A program made the position numbers and the translations under genes. A stretch of 64,000 nt of DNA, from contig BCJC01000001.1 of the NCBI GenBank assembly GCA_001600175.1, positions 4,077,652 to 4,141,651 on the forward strand, read 5' to 3'. Within the stretch, counting starts at the first letter, position 1. Each line of letters starts with the position of its first letter. This document shows, one piece after another, positions 1-12,052 of the stretch. The stretch is from Erythrobasidium yunnanense (taxonomy: Eukaryota; Basidiomycota; Cystobasidiomycetes; Erythrobasidiales; Erythrobasidiaceae). Under the pieces are notes generated by a model. The model was not told where the DNA came from. It saw only the letters and a program-made list of their open reading frames with translations, and made no database searches.

Positions 1-584
1 TTCAGAGCATGAAACATCCACCGACGATGCCATACGTTCATGCGTACCCCACCACCCTCACTGAACTATCAAGCTCGTCCACTACTTGCCTGCCCCAGCT
101 CATGCAAAAGGACGAGGTCTTCAACCTGACCAAACGCTTTCGATTGCCGCACGATAGGGAGACTCGGCAGACGACGAATCCCTTAAGCCAGACTGGCATA
201 CGAATGTCGCACAAGCTTGTGTTTTCCGTGCAATATCGAGGAGTTTCGGATTCAGAGGTATCACCGCGGAAGTTTACGCTCACTTTCCCCTGTCGTCTAT
301 CATCTTGTGATTGCACGCTGGAACAGCTACAGTGCGTACATACTACGACGTACATTGGCATCCCTAATTCTGAGCCTATACTTGTGTGCAGACTGCCCGA
401 GTTCAGCGAGCTTGATCCCCTTGCCCTAGAAGCTGAAAACAGCAAACGCCGTGAGAACAAGGAATGTCTATGTCGATGGGAGCCAGATGTTATAGAAGCG
501 ATATACGGTGACTTCACGCGTGTACAGGGCACGCATCATGCGACGGAAGCGCCTGCTTGGGCTGATAAAGGTCTTCACGAGTGA
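1..584 (+). CDS. 3' end of an arrestin-like (alpha-arrestin) protein, partial
   Basis: The frame is open from the window start to a TGA at 582-584, so only the C-terminal ~190 residues are present and the true start lies outside. A segment around residues 68-110 (SHKLVFSVQY, then a beta-rich stretch ending LSSCDCTLEQL) resembles the C-terminal arrestin domain of fungal alpha-arrestins, where a 'SH.L.v.v.y' strand leads to a 'v.i.SC.c.pe.L' strand. Alpha-arrestins are adaptors that bring ubiquitin ligases to plasma-membrane transporters. The tail is charged and low in hydrophobic residues. An open frame also exists on the other strand (38-532) but shows no motif. The gene ends 29 bp before the stop of the convergent rhomboid gene. 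The family call is weak. Confidence 0.4.
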   Translation, partial: QSMKHPPTMPYVHAYPTTLTELSSSSTTCLPQLMQKDEVFNLTKRFRLPHDRETRQTTNPLSQTGIRMSHKLVFSVQYRGVSDSEVSPRKFTLTFPCRLSSCDCTLEQLQCVHTTTYIGIPNSEPILVCRLPEFSELDPLALEAENSKRRENKECLCRWEPDVIEAIYGDFTRVQGTHHATEAPAWADKGLHE

Positions 585-613
585 TCGCATTCGCTATATG
601 CGTGAAGATCACG

Positions 614-1806
614 CTAGAATCCTAGACGTCCCATCCTGGCGAGTCTAAGGTAGTAGAGCACGCCGGTCCCGGCACCACCTGGCACGTCGAAGAAGGAGTC
701 AGTCGAGCCAGAACTGGGAGACGCATTGCGGACATACCTAGATGTGCAGCAGCTGCAACCCCTCCGTTCTGCAAGGGCGTCAAGGGCGGTCTATCAGTTC
801 ACGGAAACAGCATCACGGGAAAGGAAGCCACTCACGGGATGTTTGAGCGCGATATACATATCGTAGCACACCAACCCCGACACCGCAATCCACGCAGGGA
901 CCGGTACGACAGCAAAGAGCAATATCGTACTTTTCGGAAACGCCATCCCTACAAAAGCTAGGAAGCCATTGATAGCGCCTGATGCGCCGACTGCAAATCG
1001 GGGTGGACCACCGGCGTCTCGTTGAACGAGGTTCGCGATGAGCTGTACAGCGTTGCCTGCTAGACCTGCGACGATATATAGGCCTGCTGCTTGGGATGTC
1101 GTTAGGATAGCTAGAGCGGCAGGGGCTGCAAGACAACAAACGTTTTAGCATTCAGTATTAGGATGGGATGTTTGTAGGTGGGAAGCTTACCCATAAAATA
1201 GAAAGTGAGGAGATTCGCAAAGATATGGGAGAAGTCTTTTTGCGAGAAACAGCTCGTGAGAAGCGTCCATGGTCTGAGGATGTTGACCCAAGACGCCGCA
1301 AAGTTCTTGTACATGAACGACAGTGGACCAAAATCTCTGAATCTGCACATCCCAACAAACATGCTCAGTATTGCTCACCTTTCTTTAGGTTAAGAGCCAG
1401 CTTACCGCCTCGCTACGTCTTCAGCATACACCCAAGCTGCAAAGACCAACCCGTTTGCAGCTATTATGCCATAGAGTAACCATTCCCTAGGTATTTTCCT
1501 GTCTATCCAGAATTGCACCCTCTTTAAAGGTGATGATCGGATAGCTTGGATAGGCCGGTCTTGATACCACTGCGGCCGTGCAGCGCGTAGTATGGAAGAA
1601 GTGGATAGGAATCTAGAGGTGAAAGAATGCCTGGAACTTTTCGTGGAAAGTCGACAGAGCAGCTTGACATGCATCGGACTGGCGTGACTTTGAAAAGGAC
1701 GGGTGGAAGAGAAGAAGTGGTCCAATCTTGCATTATGTCGTAAGGAAGATGTCTTTGATGTCGAAGCGCCAGCTTGGATTAGAGATGATGACCAGGCACG
1801 CTGCAT
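614..1806 (-). CDS. mitochondrial rhomboid-type intramembrane serine protease (PARL/Pcp1-like)
   Basis: Five exons read by eye: 1806-1406, 1342-1191, 1125-836, 768-738 and 678-614, giving 312 residues ending RMGRLGF. The first ~100 residues are rich in Ser and Arg with few acids, as in a mitochondrial presequence. Then come membrane segments and the rhomboid signatures: WTLLTSCFSQKDFSHIFAN (the conserved region holding the HxxxN-type segment), GASGAINGF with the catalytic Ser, and, after splicing, AHLGGAGTGVLYY with the catalytic His. All frame joins are clean. Mitochondrial rhomboids cut inner-membrane proteins such as cytochrome c peroxidase and Mgm1/OPA1 in other fungi. The sequence shows an intact Ser-His dyad. 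A targeting signal is inferred only from composition. Convergent with the arrestin-like gene. Confidence 0.9.
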
Positions 1807-2206
1807 CGTCTTGCGAGTCTGATGATGGAGCTTTTGTTGGAGAAGAAGCTAGATAACGATACGTCCTGCTATCGTGTGTCTTCCAGCGCTCGTAAGTATG
1901 GTCTGAAGAGTTGGTTTTAGTCAGTCAGAATGGTCTGGAGAGCAAGCCGTGATCGCATTGATCAGAGGTGTTCGACAGCAAAGTGAGCAAACGCATTGTA
2001 AGTTGATATAGCTAGTCGCTAATAGGTGAAGTATACTGTCTATACATGCACTGATGAAAAGCAGAAGCTTGGATACATGGGCATGATTCGAGATGCTAAG
2101 CGCTAAGCGGGCTGTTAGGCTGTGATGGGTTGACTGTATGAAGTGGATGGCGATAAAGAAGGATTCCGACTGATGGACTCCTTAAGCGTGCTTCAGAGAG
2201 AATCGT
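1807..2206. other. intergenic, nothing recognised
   Basis: A 400-bp stretch between the start of the rhomboid gene and the stop of the PY-motif gene, both on the minus strand. It should hold the rhomboid promoter and the terminator of the next gene. I see no gene, repeat or strong box in it. Confidence 0.5.
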
Positions 2207-2969
2207 CTAAACCCTGTACCCAGCGTCGTTGTTGGCCTGATTGGGAGGAGGGCCAGCTGGAGGAGCAAATGATTGCTGGACTCCTCCTTCGTTCCCGTTC
2301 TTGCTATCAGGAGGAGCCACATAAGCAGGCGGAGGAGCATGCCAAGTTGATGCATCTGGTCCGTAGCTGTAGCTGTTCTGAGGGGGCTGATAGTACTGCG
2401 CTGATGCGTTCTGGCCATTGTTTCCGCCTTGCGAAGTAGGCATGTATCCGTATCCTTGCTGGACCTGAGGCATACCTCCTGAAGGTACTTGACCGCCGTT
2501 CTGAGTGCCGTACTGCGCTCTGTAGCGTGCCATCCTGCGTCGCTTGGCAAAGACGAAAGCGAGGAGCCCGACGACGACTAGGATGATGATAGCTGCTGCG
2601 ATACCGACTCTGTGCAATGCAGAAGGCGGTCAGTCGTGCTTTTCCCCGCGTCTCAAGGGAATCCGTTGCCCTACCTTGTTCCGTAGTTCATGCCATCGCA
2701 GACGTAGTTGCCTGCTAGCTGGAGGCAGAGAGAGTATACAATATCAGCTGAGAACTCAAGGAAGGTGTACATAGGCGGGATGAGCTGGGTTTTCTGCATG
2801 GCCGAACTGATGACGATGCCGTTCTTTCGCCTCGCCAGGCCAGCAGGGAAACCAGCACATCGAAGGAATGGGCAGTGTCACTAACATCATAGTAGCATCC
2901 ATAGGCCTGACTGCGGCCCACGAGAGAGAAGCCAGCGAGAAGGAGGAGCTGTTGACGCTGTAGAGGCAT
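2207..2969 (-). CDS. single-pass membrane protein with cytosolic PY motif (RCR-like architecture)
   Basis: The start at 2969 gives a hydrophobic N-terminus (MPLQRQQLLLLAGFSLVG) that looks like a signal peptide, followed by a short lumenal part with several Cys. After two introns (one near 2900-2840, one near 2674-2612) comes a clear membrane helix, VGIAAAIIILVVVGLLAFVF, then the basic stop-transfer AKRRRMARYR and a tail rich in Gln, Gly, Pro and Tyr. The tail carries PPPAYV, a PPxY motif that binds WW domains of Rsp5/NEDD4 ubiquitin ligases. Signal peptide, one helix and PPxY tail resemble yeast Rcr1/Rcr2 and many basidiomycete membrane adaptors, but no family signature beyond this was found. 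The first intron needs an AAAG acceptor and is less certain. Confidence 0.6.
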
Positions 2970-3403
2970 GATGTGATGGCTGTTCCTGCGGGCGAAGCGT
3001 TAGCATTTGAGCAGGCTTTGAATGTCATTGTACTTTGCTGTTGACTACTGTATATCTGGTCTGTTCGGTTTAAAGACAACCCTTTTAAATCAGCAACAAG
3101 CAAAGACACAGCCCGCCAAGAAAGAAGAGAGAGAGAAAGAAAGAGCTCGAAGATTAGCCCAGCTCTTACACCCAGCTCAACATGAAAGTAAAGCAGATTA
3201 ATGCAAGCTGTACACTATCGTCAACAAGTCTTATGCAATCCCCTTATATGCCATACCATGCCCAACATTCATGCCAGTTCCAACGGCCAGTCCGCGACTC
3301 ATAGGGGCCGAGCGAGCAAATCGTCCGAGTTCTCTGGCTTCAGCTGATACTAATACTAACAATGAGGAAACGGTGACGCTGAGAATCTAGTATTACGCCA
3401 GCC
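2970..3403. promoter_or_regulatory. divergent promoter region
   Basis: This 434-bp gap lies between two divergent start codons and should serve both genes. It holds a purine-rich run at about 3117-3147 made of AG, GAAA and GAGA steps, a common feature of fungal promoters. No specific factor site is claimed. Confidence 0.4.
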
Positions 3404-6400
3404 ATGCCTCCCAAACAGCCTGAGAAGGTCGCAAACCTGGTTCGGCTGTTCGAAGACCGTAACCCTGGGCCGGCATCGCCGTCAAGTCCTACGCAGCCCA
3501 GTCGACATGTTCCAGGCAGAAGAGTGTCCCTGCCTGCCCCGGCGCCAGCAGAACCAAGCCAGAGTCCGCCGCGTAAAGTGGTGGTCCCGAGGTCGTCCAG
3601 CCTCAACACGGTCGTAGAATGCTCAACCAGCACGGCACCTCAAGCAAACGCACCGCAAGCAGTACAAAATATACCTAGTACCCCTAAAACAGCATGGAAA
3701 CCGCAGACTCTCAAACCGCTTCGGCCTCAAGCGTCACCGCTACATGCGACCAACGTCAAGAGCGCCGACGCTGCACAGGCTATTGCGAACAAGCTGGACA
3801 GTACGCGCCCTGCTAGTGCGAACGAAGGACAGCGCCCAGCACCTATTCGCGAACGCTTCAAGCACGTGCCAAACAATGTCAGGACTGTAAGATCATCACC
3901 GCCAGCCGAATGTATGGCAGCTCTAGCTTCTCATTCGAGTTTATGACTGAAATGCGAATGTACAGACGCCCAGCACAGCTTCAGCTCGCAGAAGACGCTT
4001 GTCAACTCGCCTGTCCCGACAAAGGAGATCAACGACAAATACGATGGAGACGTCAGCCTGACACCATCAAGCGATGATCTAGATTGCGATGAGAAGGCCA
4101 TTTCAACTTCAGACACCCGGCCATCAATGCCAGCTTCCAACAGCTTCGGTGCCATAAGCGCAATGACGACCGACATTCCAGCATACAACGTCTTCCTTCC
4201 CACAGCGAAGCCACTACAGCTTCCTCTACTGGACAAATATATCGAAGACCTGCCTAAAGTTAGCTTTGCGGAACCTGAGACTGTTCTTGGCAAAGAAGAG
4301 AGGTTGGGGTGGGAGGAATGGTTGCGCGAAGCAGATGAATCCGAAGTAGGCTTCTTTACGAGATTGAAGAGGTGGCTTGGAGGTAGTAAAGGCAGATACG
4401 CAGCTACTGCGACTGATACCGAGGGGAAAGAGCAGCAAGGAAATACACCGTCGAAGCACAGCATAAAGAGGACCGAAAGAAGCTTGATCTTCCCGCCTAT
4501 GCATCGCATACCACCACAATTGACAGTGACGGATCTCAAGGAGAATCGCTCTCGCAAAGCTCCCATCATCAGTCTCAACAGCCTACTGAGTACAGGCATC
4601 AATGCCGTTCTCGGAGCAGAAGGGTCCTCTGCCGCTGCATCACTCATCAAGGTCGAAGCTTTCAGAGACCTTATGCAAATCATCGGGATGGGCGTTGGCT
4701 ACGCTTTGCCAGGAGCTACTCGGACGACTTCCACCGCCCAGCTGTTACCCGACAGCCCAGAGCAGCATACAACGGCTAAGAAAGTTATACTGGCTCTTAT
4801 ACCCAGTATACTAGGCTTGGACTTCGTCTCTGCTTTTGGAAAAGCTATTCTATGGCTATGGCTCTTCACTTTCGTCGCTCTGATCGCATGCTGGGAGTTC
4901 AAGCTCATGGCCGGCGGGATCGGGCTCAATCGCCGTTCTCGTACGAAACAAGACGAGAAAGGCGAAGGGCTCGATATCGAAGAGATCTATAAACAGAAAC
5001 AACTTGGCCTACCTATGCGCATACGAAGATCCAGAGCATATCGCATATCTCTCATTTTCTTGATCAGTTCCCTCTATGTCCCGCTCTCGAAGATTAGCAT
5101 AGGAGCGCTCGTCTGGACGAGCGACTATTGGGCTGTAGAGAACTACTATTTGACAACCGATAATCCTACACCCTCTCCGTTTGGCACTAATAGAGACCAA
5201 TTCCACGACCCTCTAAATTTCTGCTACAAGACCACTATGCGGAAAGCGGGCTTTAATTGGGCTATCCCGATACTTATGGTCGCCGGTCTTACTTTTATTA
5301 TCGTGACGGTTTGGTTCCCGATAAGGCTGTGGAAAGTCGTCAAGGAGGAAGTACCGAGAGTAGACCCGTACACGGAATTGGGTGAGAAGCGTAAAGACCT
5401 GAAGGCGGAATATAAACGATTGCTGGAAAAGGATAGATCGCCCTTTGCTTTCGTCTACAACGGTAAGTGACCAATTCTACCAAGATCATTCCGTGCCAAT
5501 ACTGACAAATTGAAACTCGTAGAATACAGACGCGAATGGGCTGGCTTCAAGAGTGCTTATATGGCTCTCAAACTCGTCAATGTGCTAGCCGTGACGCTCC
5601 TTACCAAGGTATGTATATTCGTCATTACGTTCCACGCTTGACAGCATAGCTGATAACACGCAACAGGACAATTGTCTGTTTCGATCAAAGTCGCGCTCCA
5701 GCTTGGACGTCATCAGACAATCGACTCTGGTAAGCGAATAGCAGCACACTGTAGCTATGTTGGCTGATGTCTTGTCGTACAGCTTGGCTTCATGTTTTGC
5801 TGGATGGTTCTGCAAGTTTACGCACGTCCTTTCGCAGATAGAATGTCGAACAACTCCGGTACGCAGGCCCATTTGCGCTTCTACCATCGTCATAGCTGAT
5901 ATAGGATGTACAGACTGGTGTTCCCGCATAGCTTACGTCGTCATCGCCGTCCTTGGTCTAGCAGCGGCACTGAAGCTGCCTGGAAAAGAAGCATACTCCG
6001 GCTGGCTCCTCGTCTCCCTCACCGCCCTGTCATTCATCGCAAATGGCTACTTTGCTCTCATAAACACCGACTATGCTCAAAAGCTAGTCAAGAAGTGGCA
6101 GAAGAGGCTAGACTTTTCCATCGATATCTTCTCTCCCAACCTGGATATAGCGAAACATATCGCTCGAAGAATACAGCAGGAGACTATCAGTACTCTCTTT
6201 CTTGCAGAACCTGAGTATCGCATCAAGTCGAAAGACCCGCTCTACTTTGGCACGGCTGCTGTGTCAAATCCCGAGGGCGAAGACGAAGGTCCGCCGTATC
6301 TTCTAGCCTTTCAGGGTACTCAAGGTGAAAGACATGTTGAGAACCTGAAGATCTTGCGCGAAGTCGGACTACAGCGATATGTAGCTGCTGCCGATCAGCA

Positions 6401-8038
6401 AAAACGGAATCATGTGGAGAAGTCTTCGCACATCCAGTATGTACAGCAGCGTATACTGCAGGAGTTCCATGGACCAGACTGCTACTGGCGACCTGTATCT
6501 GACCATTCGACCGCGCTGGAAAGCTACTTCGGTCGAGCGACTGTCCTGCCCTTTCCATTTACCGTCGTCTTCCGCTATGACGTGACGAATAGGACAGTCA
6601 TTCTCTCGAACGAGAGCGACATGGTCGAGTACCTGAATCAGAACGAACTGATGGAGGTCAGGAATGCCAGACGAGTACGATTAGCTCTGCGGGCTCTGGA
6701 AGGCAAGCGCTGCGAATGGCCGTATCAGGCGACCCAAGACGTAGGAAAAGCTTGGAAGGATCTCTTCTCGAGACGTACAGCCATCGATGCGCCAATCATA
6801 CATCAATCAGGTGTGCTTGTGATCGAGCGCAATTCGGACTTTACTTGGCGAGGCTACAAGTAAGTTGGCGTTGAGTTCCGTATTACTGAAGCTGAGCATA
6901 TTACTCTCAGCTACAACTCGGGCTTCAATGGGTACCTAGAATACCAGGACGGTCGTCAGATGAGGCCGGATGGAACTCGGAAACAAGGCATTCGCCTTCG
7001 ACTGCCAGGAAACGAACTTGGCATCACACCCGATTTCCAGCTCACAAACACGCTCGCCAAGTTCTTTCAGCTCAACCGATCTACTCTGGAAATGTCGACA
7101 GAGCAGGTCAAAGACACTCTCGAAGCGCATCGATCCCACTTCGCAAACGAAGCGGCACTCAAGGTCGACACCCTGTCTTATAACTTTTTGGTCGATATTT
7201 ACGGGAATGATATGCTCGACGACAACGCATTGAGTATAGCCCTAGCAGAAGAGACTGCGCCTAGCTTGCGCAGCATGCTGTCGAACCATCCCGCTGGGCT
7301 ACATTATATGCAAGAGCGCATGCGAGCCGTCAACCGGGAAAGATTATGTCAATGGTGGTATGTCTTGATGGACGACATCTGGCGGAGGAACCATGACTCT
7401 ATAGCGGAGCTCGACAGATACCCTTCCGACTTCTCGCCAGCATACAGGTCTAGCATCTGCTATCGGCCAGTGCCACGGGTGGAGTTCCAAGATTTCTTGA
7501 ATCAAAGAGGGCTGTGGAAGGACAACGGCAGGAAGGGGTTCTTCACGCATGGCGTCTTGAAGTAAGGGAGATAAAACCTTGAGCGGGGTGTCGAGCTGAT
7601 CGATCTATCTACAGCCGCATCTACTTCTACCTTGATGAGATGATCTTTGAAGGCACTCGTGGAGGCATTCCAGTGAAAGTCGGCAGTCACAGACACGATG
7701 TCGATTTTCACGAGCTGGGCACATTGAAAGCGTTCGATCCGCAAGACTCATTCGGCCGGAACACAGTAGTGACATACGACAGTGGTCCCGGAACGGATCA
7801 TGACGAAAGTCTCGTTCGAAGTCGGCAGCACTTCCTGTTTGAGGAGATCTACGATGAGAAGCAGACGTTGAGGGGACAGGCAGGTGGGAAGGCTGTCGAG
7901 TTGGCTCTGTCGAGAGCGAGTGAGGGTGTGAAAGCGTGGTTTGGTCTGCGTCCACTCCAGAAGCGCCATCATCCGCCAGGGTTATACTTCAGTTTACGGG
8001 AGAATAGCGATGTCTACAAGGCGCCTCGGGGACTCTGA
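3404..8038 (+). CDS. large polytopic membrane protein of unknown function
   Basis: One gene joined from at least seven exons; splice joins near 3911/3964, 5464/5522, 5609/5668, 5729/5783, 5853/5905, 6860/6911 and 7560/7614 all keep frame. The product is about 1,390 residues. The first ~250 are polar and Pro/Ser-rich. Hydrophobic helices follow near genomic 4780-4920, 5040-5100, 5260-5320, 5780-5830 and 5925-6070. The remaining ~650 residues are a soluble region with no domain I know; it includes FTWRGYNYNSGFNGYLEYQ and, further on, LPGNELGITPDFQLT. The layout (acidic N-terminus, paired helices, large cytosolic C-terminus) suggests a conserved fungal membrane protein, but I recognise no transporter, channel or enzyme motif and give no function. 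Confidence 0.75.
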
Positions 8039-8050
8039 GGTAGTAGTAAT

Positions 8051-8102
8051 ACGTAGTAATTAATACGTAGTAATTAATACGTAGTAATTAATACGTAGTA
8101 AT
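8051..8102. repeat. 14-bp tandem repeat, 3.7 copies
   Basis: The unit ACGTAGTAATTAAT starts at 8051, 8065, 8079 and 8093 (the last copy is cut after 10 bases). Copies are identical, so the array is young or kept uniform. It lies 13 bp after the stop codon of the polytopic protein gene, probably in its 3' untranslated region or terminator. The unit is AT-rich and contains the small palindromes TACGTA and ATTAAT. Confidence 0.95.
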
Positions 8103-8213
8103 AAGTATCACAATGTTGTTGCTACATTATTCTTGCTGTTGAGTATGGTAATCAGCTACCTCGATCGGGACTGCTTCTCAAGGAGCGGGATTTACTTACC
8201 AGTAGACGGGCTC

Positions 8214-8438
8214 CTACAAGCTGTGTACGTTCTCGTAGGCGTTCTTCTGCTCTCTATCCTCGATACCGGGCTCTGAAACGATTCCAGCGGTTGTATCGGA
8301 TGAGCTTGCAGCTTTGGCGATCCCTGACTGAGGTGCATTTGGCATCTGATCCGTCAATCCAGCATTGGGCCCCTCAGGATGCTTCCACTCTCTGTCTGGG
8401 TTTGCGCTCTGCTCCTCTGCGTGTTTGGTAGATGACAT
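8214..8438 (-). CDS. small hydrophilic protein, hypothetical
   Basis: A 74-residue frame starting MSSTKHAEEQSANPDREWKH and rich in Glu, Ala, Pro and Ser. It has no hydrophobic segment and no recognised motif. It sits alone between the polytopic-protein gene and the heat shock factor gene. Small acidic proteins of this kind exist in fungi, and the amino-acid make-up is more protein-like than the other frames nearby, but nothing else supports it. It may be chance. Confidence 0.3.
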   Translation of the reverse strand: MSSTKHAEEQSANPDREWKHPEGPNAGLTDQMPNAPQSGIAKAASSSDTTAGIVSEPGIEDREQKNAYENVHSL

Positions 8439-8829
8439 TATGACCTAATGACGTGCGTCCGACACGAACTGTCAGCTTTGCTGGACATATTCAGAAAGGC
8501 CGATGACCTACTATTATTGAGTGATGTGCTGATATGCTTGACTGGAAAGCAAAGTGCGATTGCTGTATGTGGGGTGAAGACGAGCCGCGATCTACGGACT
8601 TCGGACGCGAATTCAATAGAGTATGTTCTCGCAGCTTCTCAACGGATAAGTCAGTTGCAGAGTGCAGACAGCTTTGATCCTGCGTTGCACAGCGGTGGAC
8701 TCTCCCAGCCTTCTAAATGCTACATAGCTCTTGGCTACTAATGCTTACAACAAGCACAATGGTCTACAATCAGATTAGTATTTACTGTATAGTTCGAGTT
8801 GTACAGCCTCTTTACGTGCCCAGCCGAGC
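8439..8829. other. intergenic, nothing recognised
   Basis: About 390 bp upstream of the small frame and downstream of the heat shock factor stop. Short open frames on the plus strand here have no protein character. I see nothing else. Confidence 0.4.
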
Positions 8830-11112
8830 TCAAGTGGATCTTCTGCCTGTCCCAGCTCCGTTGGCAGGACTGTCGGAAAGATTATCATTCGGCCGTTTCT
8901 GGCCTCGCCCTCCGGGGGCCTTCATTGGCTGCTTCCCTGCTGTCTTTCTAGCATTGATAGGCTTGACTGCCTCATTTGTCGGTTCTTCTTTGACTAGGAA
9001 CGATTCAGGCGCTGCGGCGCCGCTTGCTTGGTAAAGATTAAGCTGAGGTTGCTTTTCTTTGGCGAACATTGACGGCGGACTGGGCCCAGAACTCGTTTCA
9101 GCTGTGCCGGCACCCGTCAAAGCAGGATCCATGTAGGCTGCAAGAGGATCTGGCAGATCCTGCGAATTATCGAACGTATACCCACCGTCGGCTTCACTGG
9201 AGTCATTGAGGTTATCCACTGTGAATACCCACATTAGACAGATGTCGAAAAAGCAGGTCCGACGTTACTTACAATACTGCGAAAAGTCGAAATCGTCTGC
9301 ATTGTCATTGCTGACGTTGTTCCCATTCTGTTGAGCATTGGACTGCTGCAAGTTGCTGAAGTCGAAGCTCGGAGGTAGTTGCGCAACCAGCTTGTCCAGG
9401 TGTTGGCCGAGGTTGTCTATCCGGTTCTGAAGATGCTGTTCATGCTGTGAAGTAGGAGGAAGAGAATTCGATGAAGATGAAAGAGCCGCTCCGCCGTTGT
9501 ATCTTGTCAGAGCTTGACTGTCGATGATAGCTTGGGCATTCGCTATCGTGTTCGGCGAAAACAGGGGAACGTTCGAAGAAGAGGGACCGGGTTGTGAAGG
9601 CAAGTTGTTGGAGAAGGAATTATAGAATGAAGGATTGCTGAAATCATAGGGATTGTGGGTATTGATGTTGCTACCGCTAGCATCGTTATTTGCACCGCTA
9701 AACAAGGCAGTCATAGCTGGCCAATCGATGTCTGAAAAGTCGTCTGCAGGTAATGTTGACGGTTGTGAGGTTGTTGGGGCTTGACGCTGCTGTTCTTGCG
9801 GGTTGATAGCGCCAAATGAGGATAGAGAAGGTTGAGCAGGTGAGTTTTCTGCAGACTGAGTCCCAGTTGAGCCATTCAACTCTTCGAACACCGGAATGTC
9901 CTCATCAGACACTATCTCTTCGAATTGGCTTGATACTGCCGGCTGTGCAGAATTTGTTTTGGTTGACTGGCTTGTACCCGATTTATTCGGAGATTCCAGT
10001 AATAACCTCCTTCTCTTCCTAGGAACGTTGACCATAGCATATGAGTCTGATGGTGATGCACTCTGCTCTTGCACTTTGCCGCTCGAGTTATCTTGTTGCC
10101 GGTTCTGCCCTATATTCGTTGCATTCTGTCCATAGCTATTTAGGCCTAGTCCGCTCATAGAGTCTGCCGCTGCGATATTCCCACTGGTAAAGCCTGTTCC
10201 TTCGTTCAGTGCTCTTCCTCCGAAGACCCCAGCCAAGAACTTCAAGATCTTGTCGATCATCTCTTGATTCCTGTCATGCTTTGCCTTATGTTGCAGATTC
10301 TCCTGCCATAGTTGCCTATTCGAGTTCTGCAGGTCCCGTAGCTCTGTAGATAGAAGGGTCTGATGGCGCTTAATAGCTGCGACTTCGTTCATGAGCTGGG
10401 TTACATCGCCTTGATACTTGCTCAGAGACTGATTCTTGCTCGTGCTAGCGACTGCTGAAGATCCTGGAGCTTTGCCTTCCGCTGGTCCTTCTGAATCCTC
10501 ACGTGGCTGTCCAGCCGCTGCTGAGCCCTTCTTCCGTTGGATAAGGTAGAGCAAGTCCGGCGAGTCTCTTTGAAAGTCTACATTTAACAGAAGTACGTCA
10601 GGAAAATAGGACATTCAGCAGAAAGCCATAACCTTACAGTCATTGCGGAACTCAAGGATCTCGGCTTTCTCCTTTTCGCCCTCATCATGCTTCAAGACTC
10701 CTTGCTGTAGATGCGGAACCTTGTGAAAGCCGTACATATTCAGCTGGCGAACAAAAGATCCAAAGTTTGAATGCTTGAAGAAGCGAGGGAGCATTTCTTT
10801 GCCAAACTTTTCGGAAGATGGTACGGTGAATGATGTACCGTCTTCTGTCCATCTGATCATGTCGTCTGTAGAAGGGTCGTTGACCATGCTGTTTTGAGAG
10901 GCAAGCAGAACCTTGGATCAGCGATTGATGATGGTCGGTTTATCGTTGGACGCCCACTTGAAAAGCTTGTTGAGGAAGGCAGGTACATTGCGCATCGCTG
11001 CAGCTGATGCATTGCTGGGTCCTGCACCGGTATTTGCTGTAGTTTGAGCCAGCTGGTACGCCGAAGGATCACCACGCCCTTTTACAAGCGACAGCGCTTG
11101 AGAGTCGTCCAT
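8830..11112 (-). CDS. HSF1: heat shock transcription factor (HSF1-like)
   Basis: The HSF DNA-binding domain begins ~40 residues in. After splicing it reads FLNKLFNMVNDPSTDDMIRW (the intron near 10950-10892 restores the motif), then FKHSNFGSFVRQLNMYGFHK, which is the recognition-helix region, and FQRDSPDLLYLIQRKKG after a second intron near 10633-10579. A coiled coil follows (about LMNEVAAIKRHQTLLSTEL to NQEMIDKILKFL), matching the HR-A/B trimerisation region. The rest is Gln, Ser and Asn-rich, as in fungal activation domains, with a last intron near 9284-9222. HSF trimers bind nGAAn arrays and drive chaperone genes. I chose the start at 11112 (MDDSQALSL); an upstream in-frame Met at 11148 is possible. 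Unusually little sequence precedes the DNA-binding domain. Confidence 0.95.
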
Positions 11113-12052
11113 GTTACGAAAATAGAGAGATGTAGTGAGGTGAGTCAAGGCAATCGCCAGGCAGCCAGATTTGCTTTGGATAAGACCGATGTCCTGTTTC
11201 GGCGACGTCGAAAAAGGGCACCAGAATACAAGCTTGCGCTACGTTGATGTCCAGTGTCGATAGTCTTGTTGGTAGCTGTCTTGTTCAATATTTGTGTATG
11301 CTAAGCTCGCTTGACAGCTTGTCTTCGGTTTCACTTATGCCATCATTGCATAAAGATGTCAAGAGGCAAGCATGCGCTTGCAGCGACAAGAAAGCTTTGT
11401 CTGAACAACAGGCTTCGAGTATATGTACATATTCGTACAAGAAAGTGGGCTAAGATTGCCAGACGACCTCTGTTCTTGCTTGGTCGGAGCAGCTCTACCC
11501 TAAAACAAATCGCAGGACATCGCCGTCCGCTTTACATACCTTATATCTCTGTGAGGCGTAAAGAGCGGAACCTCTCTGCAATACGGAGGCGTATGCAGCT
11601 ATTCCCCTCGACGTCGACAGGTTGCACAGCTGCCGATTGCAGCTATTGCCTGTAGGCTCGTTCTCGACCAGCATCTCCAATTGTAACACGTAGATAATTT
11701 GAGGGGTGGCTGCACTGTCCTACATGTTTTGGAACCTCCTCCTCTCGAAATACTCTGGAAGATCGACCAAGTAGACCGGCCTTGAGCGCGTCGGCTGAAG
11801 ACCATACTTGATAATCCCAGAGGATGTTGAGTTTATGCTACTAAGATGGGTAGGGTAGGTCGAAGCCACAGCTTGGGGTGAGCCTCATGTCTGCACCATA
11901 TGTACGCGAAATCCGCCTAGCGAGGCTCGATGGCAGCTTCTGGACGTAGGGCCGCATAAAGAGCGTTACTACAGCATATTCGAGCACATTTGAGGGTGTC
12001 TGACTTCCTATCTTGTGGCTTGTCATCATAGGTTGCATTGCAGCGGAGCGCT
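11113..12052. other. long intergenic region upstream of HSF1
   Basis: A 940-bp gap, among the longest here. It must hold the HSF1 promoter and the terminator of the holo-ACP synthase. Short minus-strand frames at 11599-11805 and 11841-12038 lie close together and carry basic stretches, but I could not join them into a convincing protein. No clear heat shock element was found by eye. Confidence 0.4.

Noticed and set aside
572-608. Inverted repeat TCTTCACG ... CGTGAAGA between convergent genes
   Set aside because: Only 8 bp with a 21-nt loop and overlapping a coding end. Too short to call a terminator in a fungus.
3931-4683. 250-residue minus-strand frame
   Set aside because: Antisense of the N-terminal region of the polytopic membrane protein; no motif, no partner exons.
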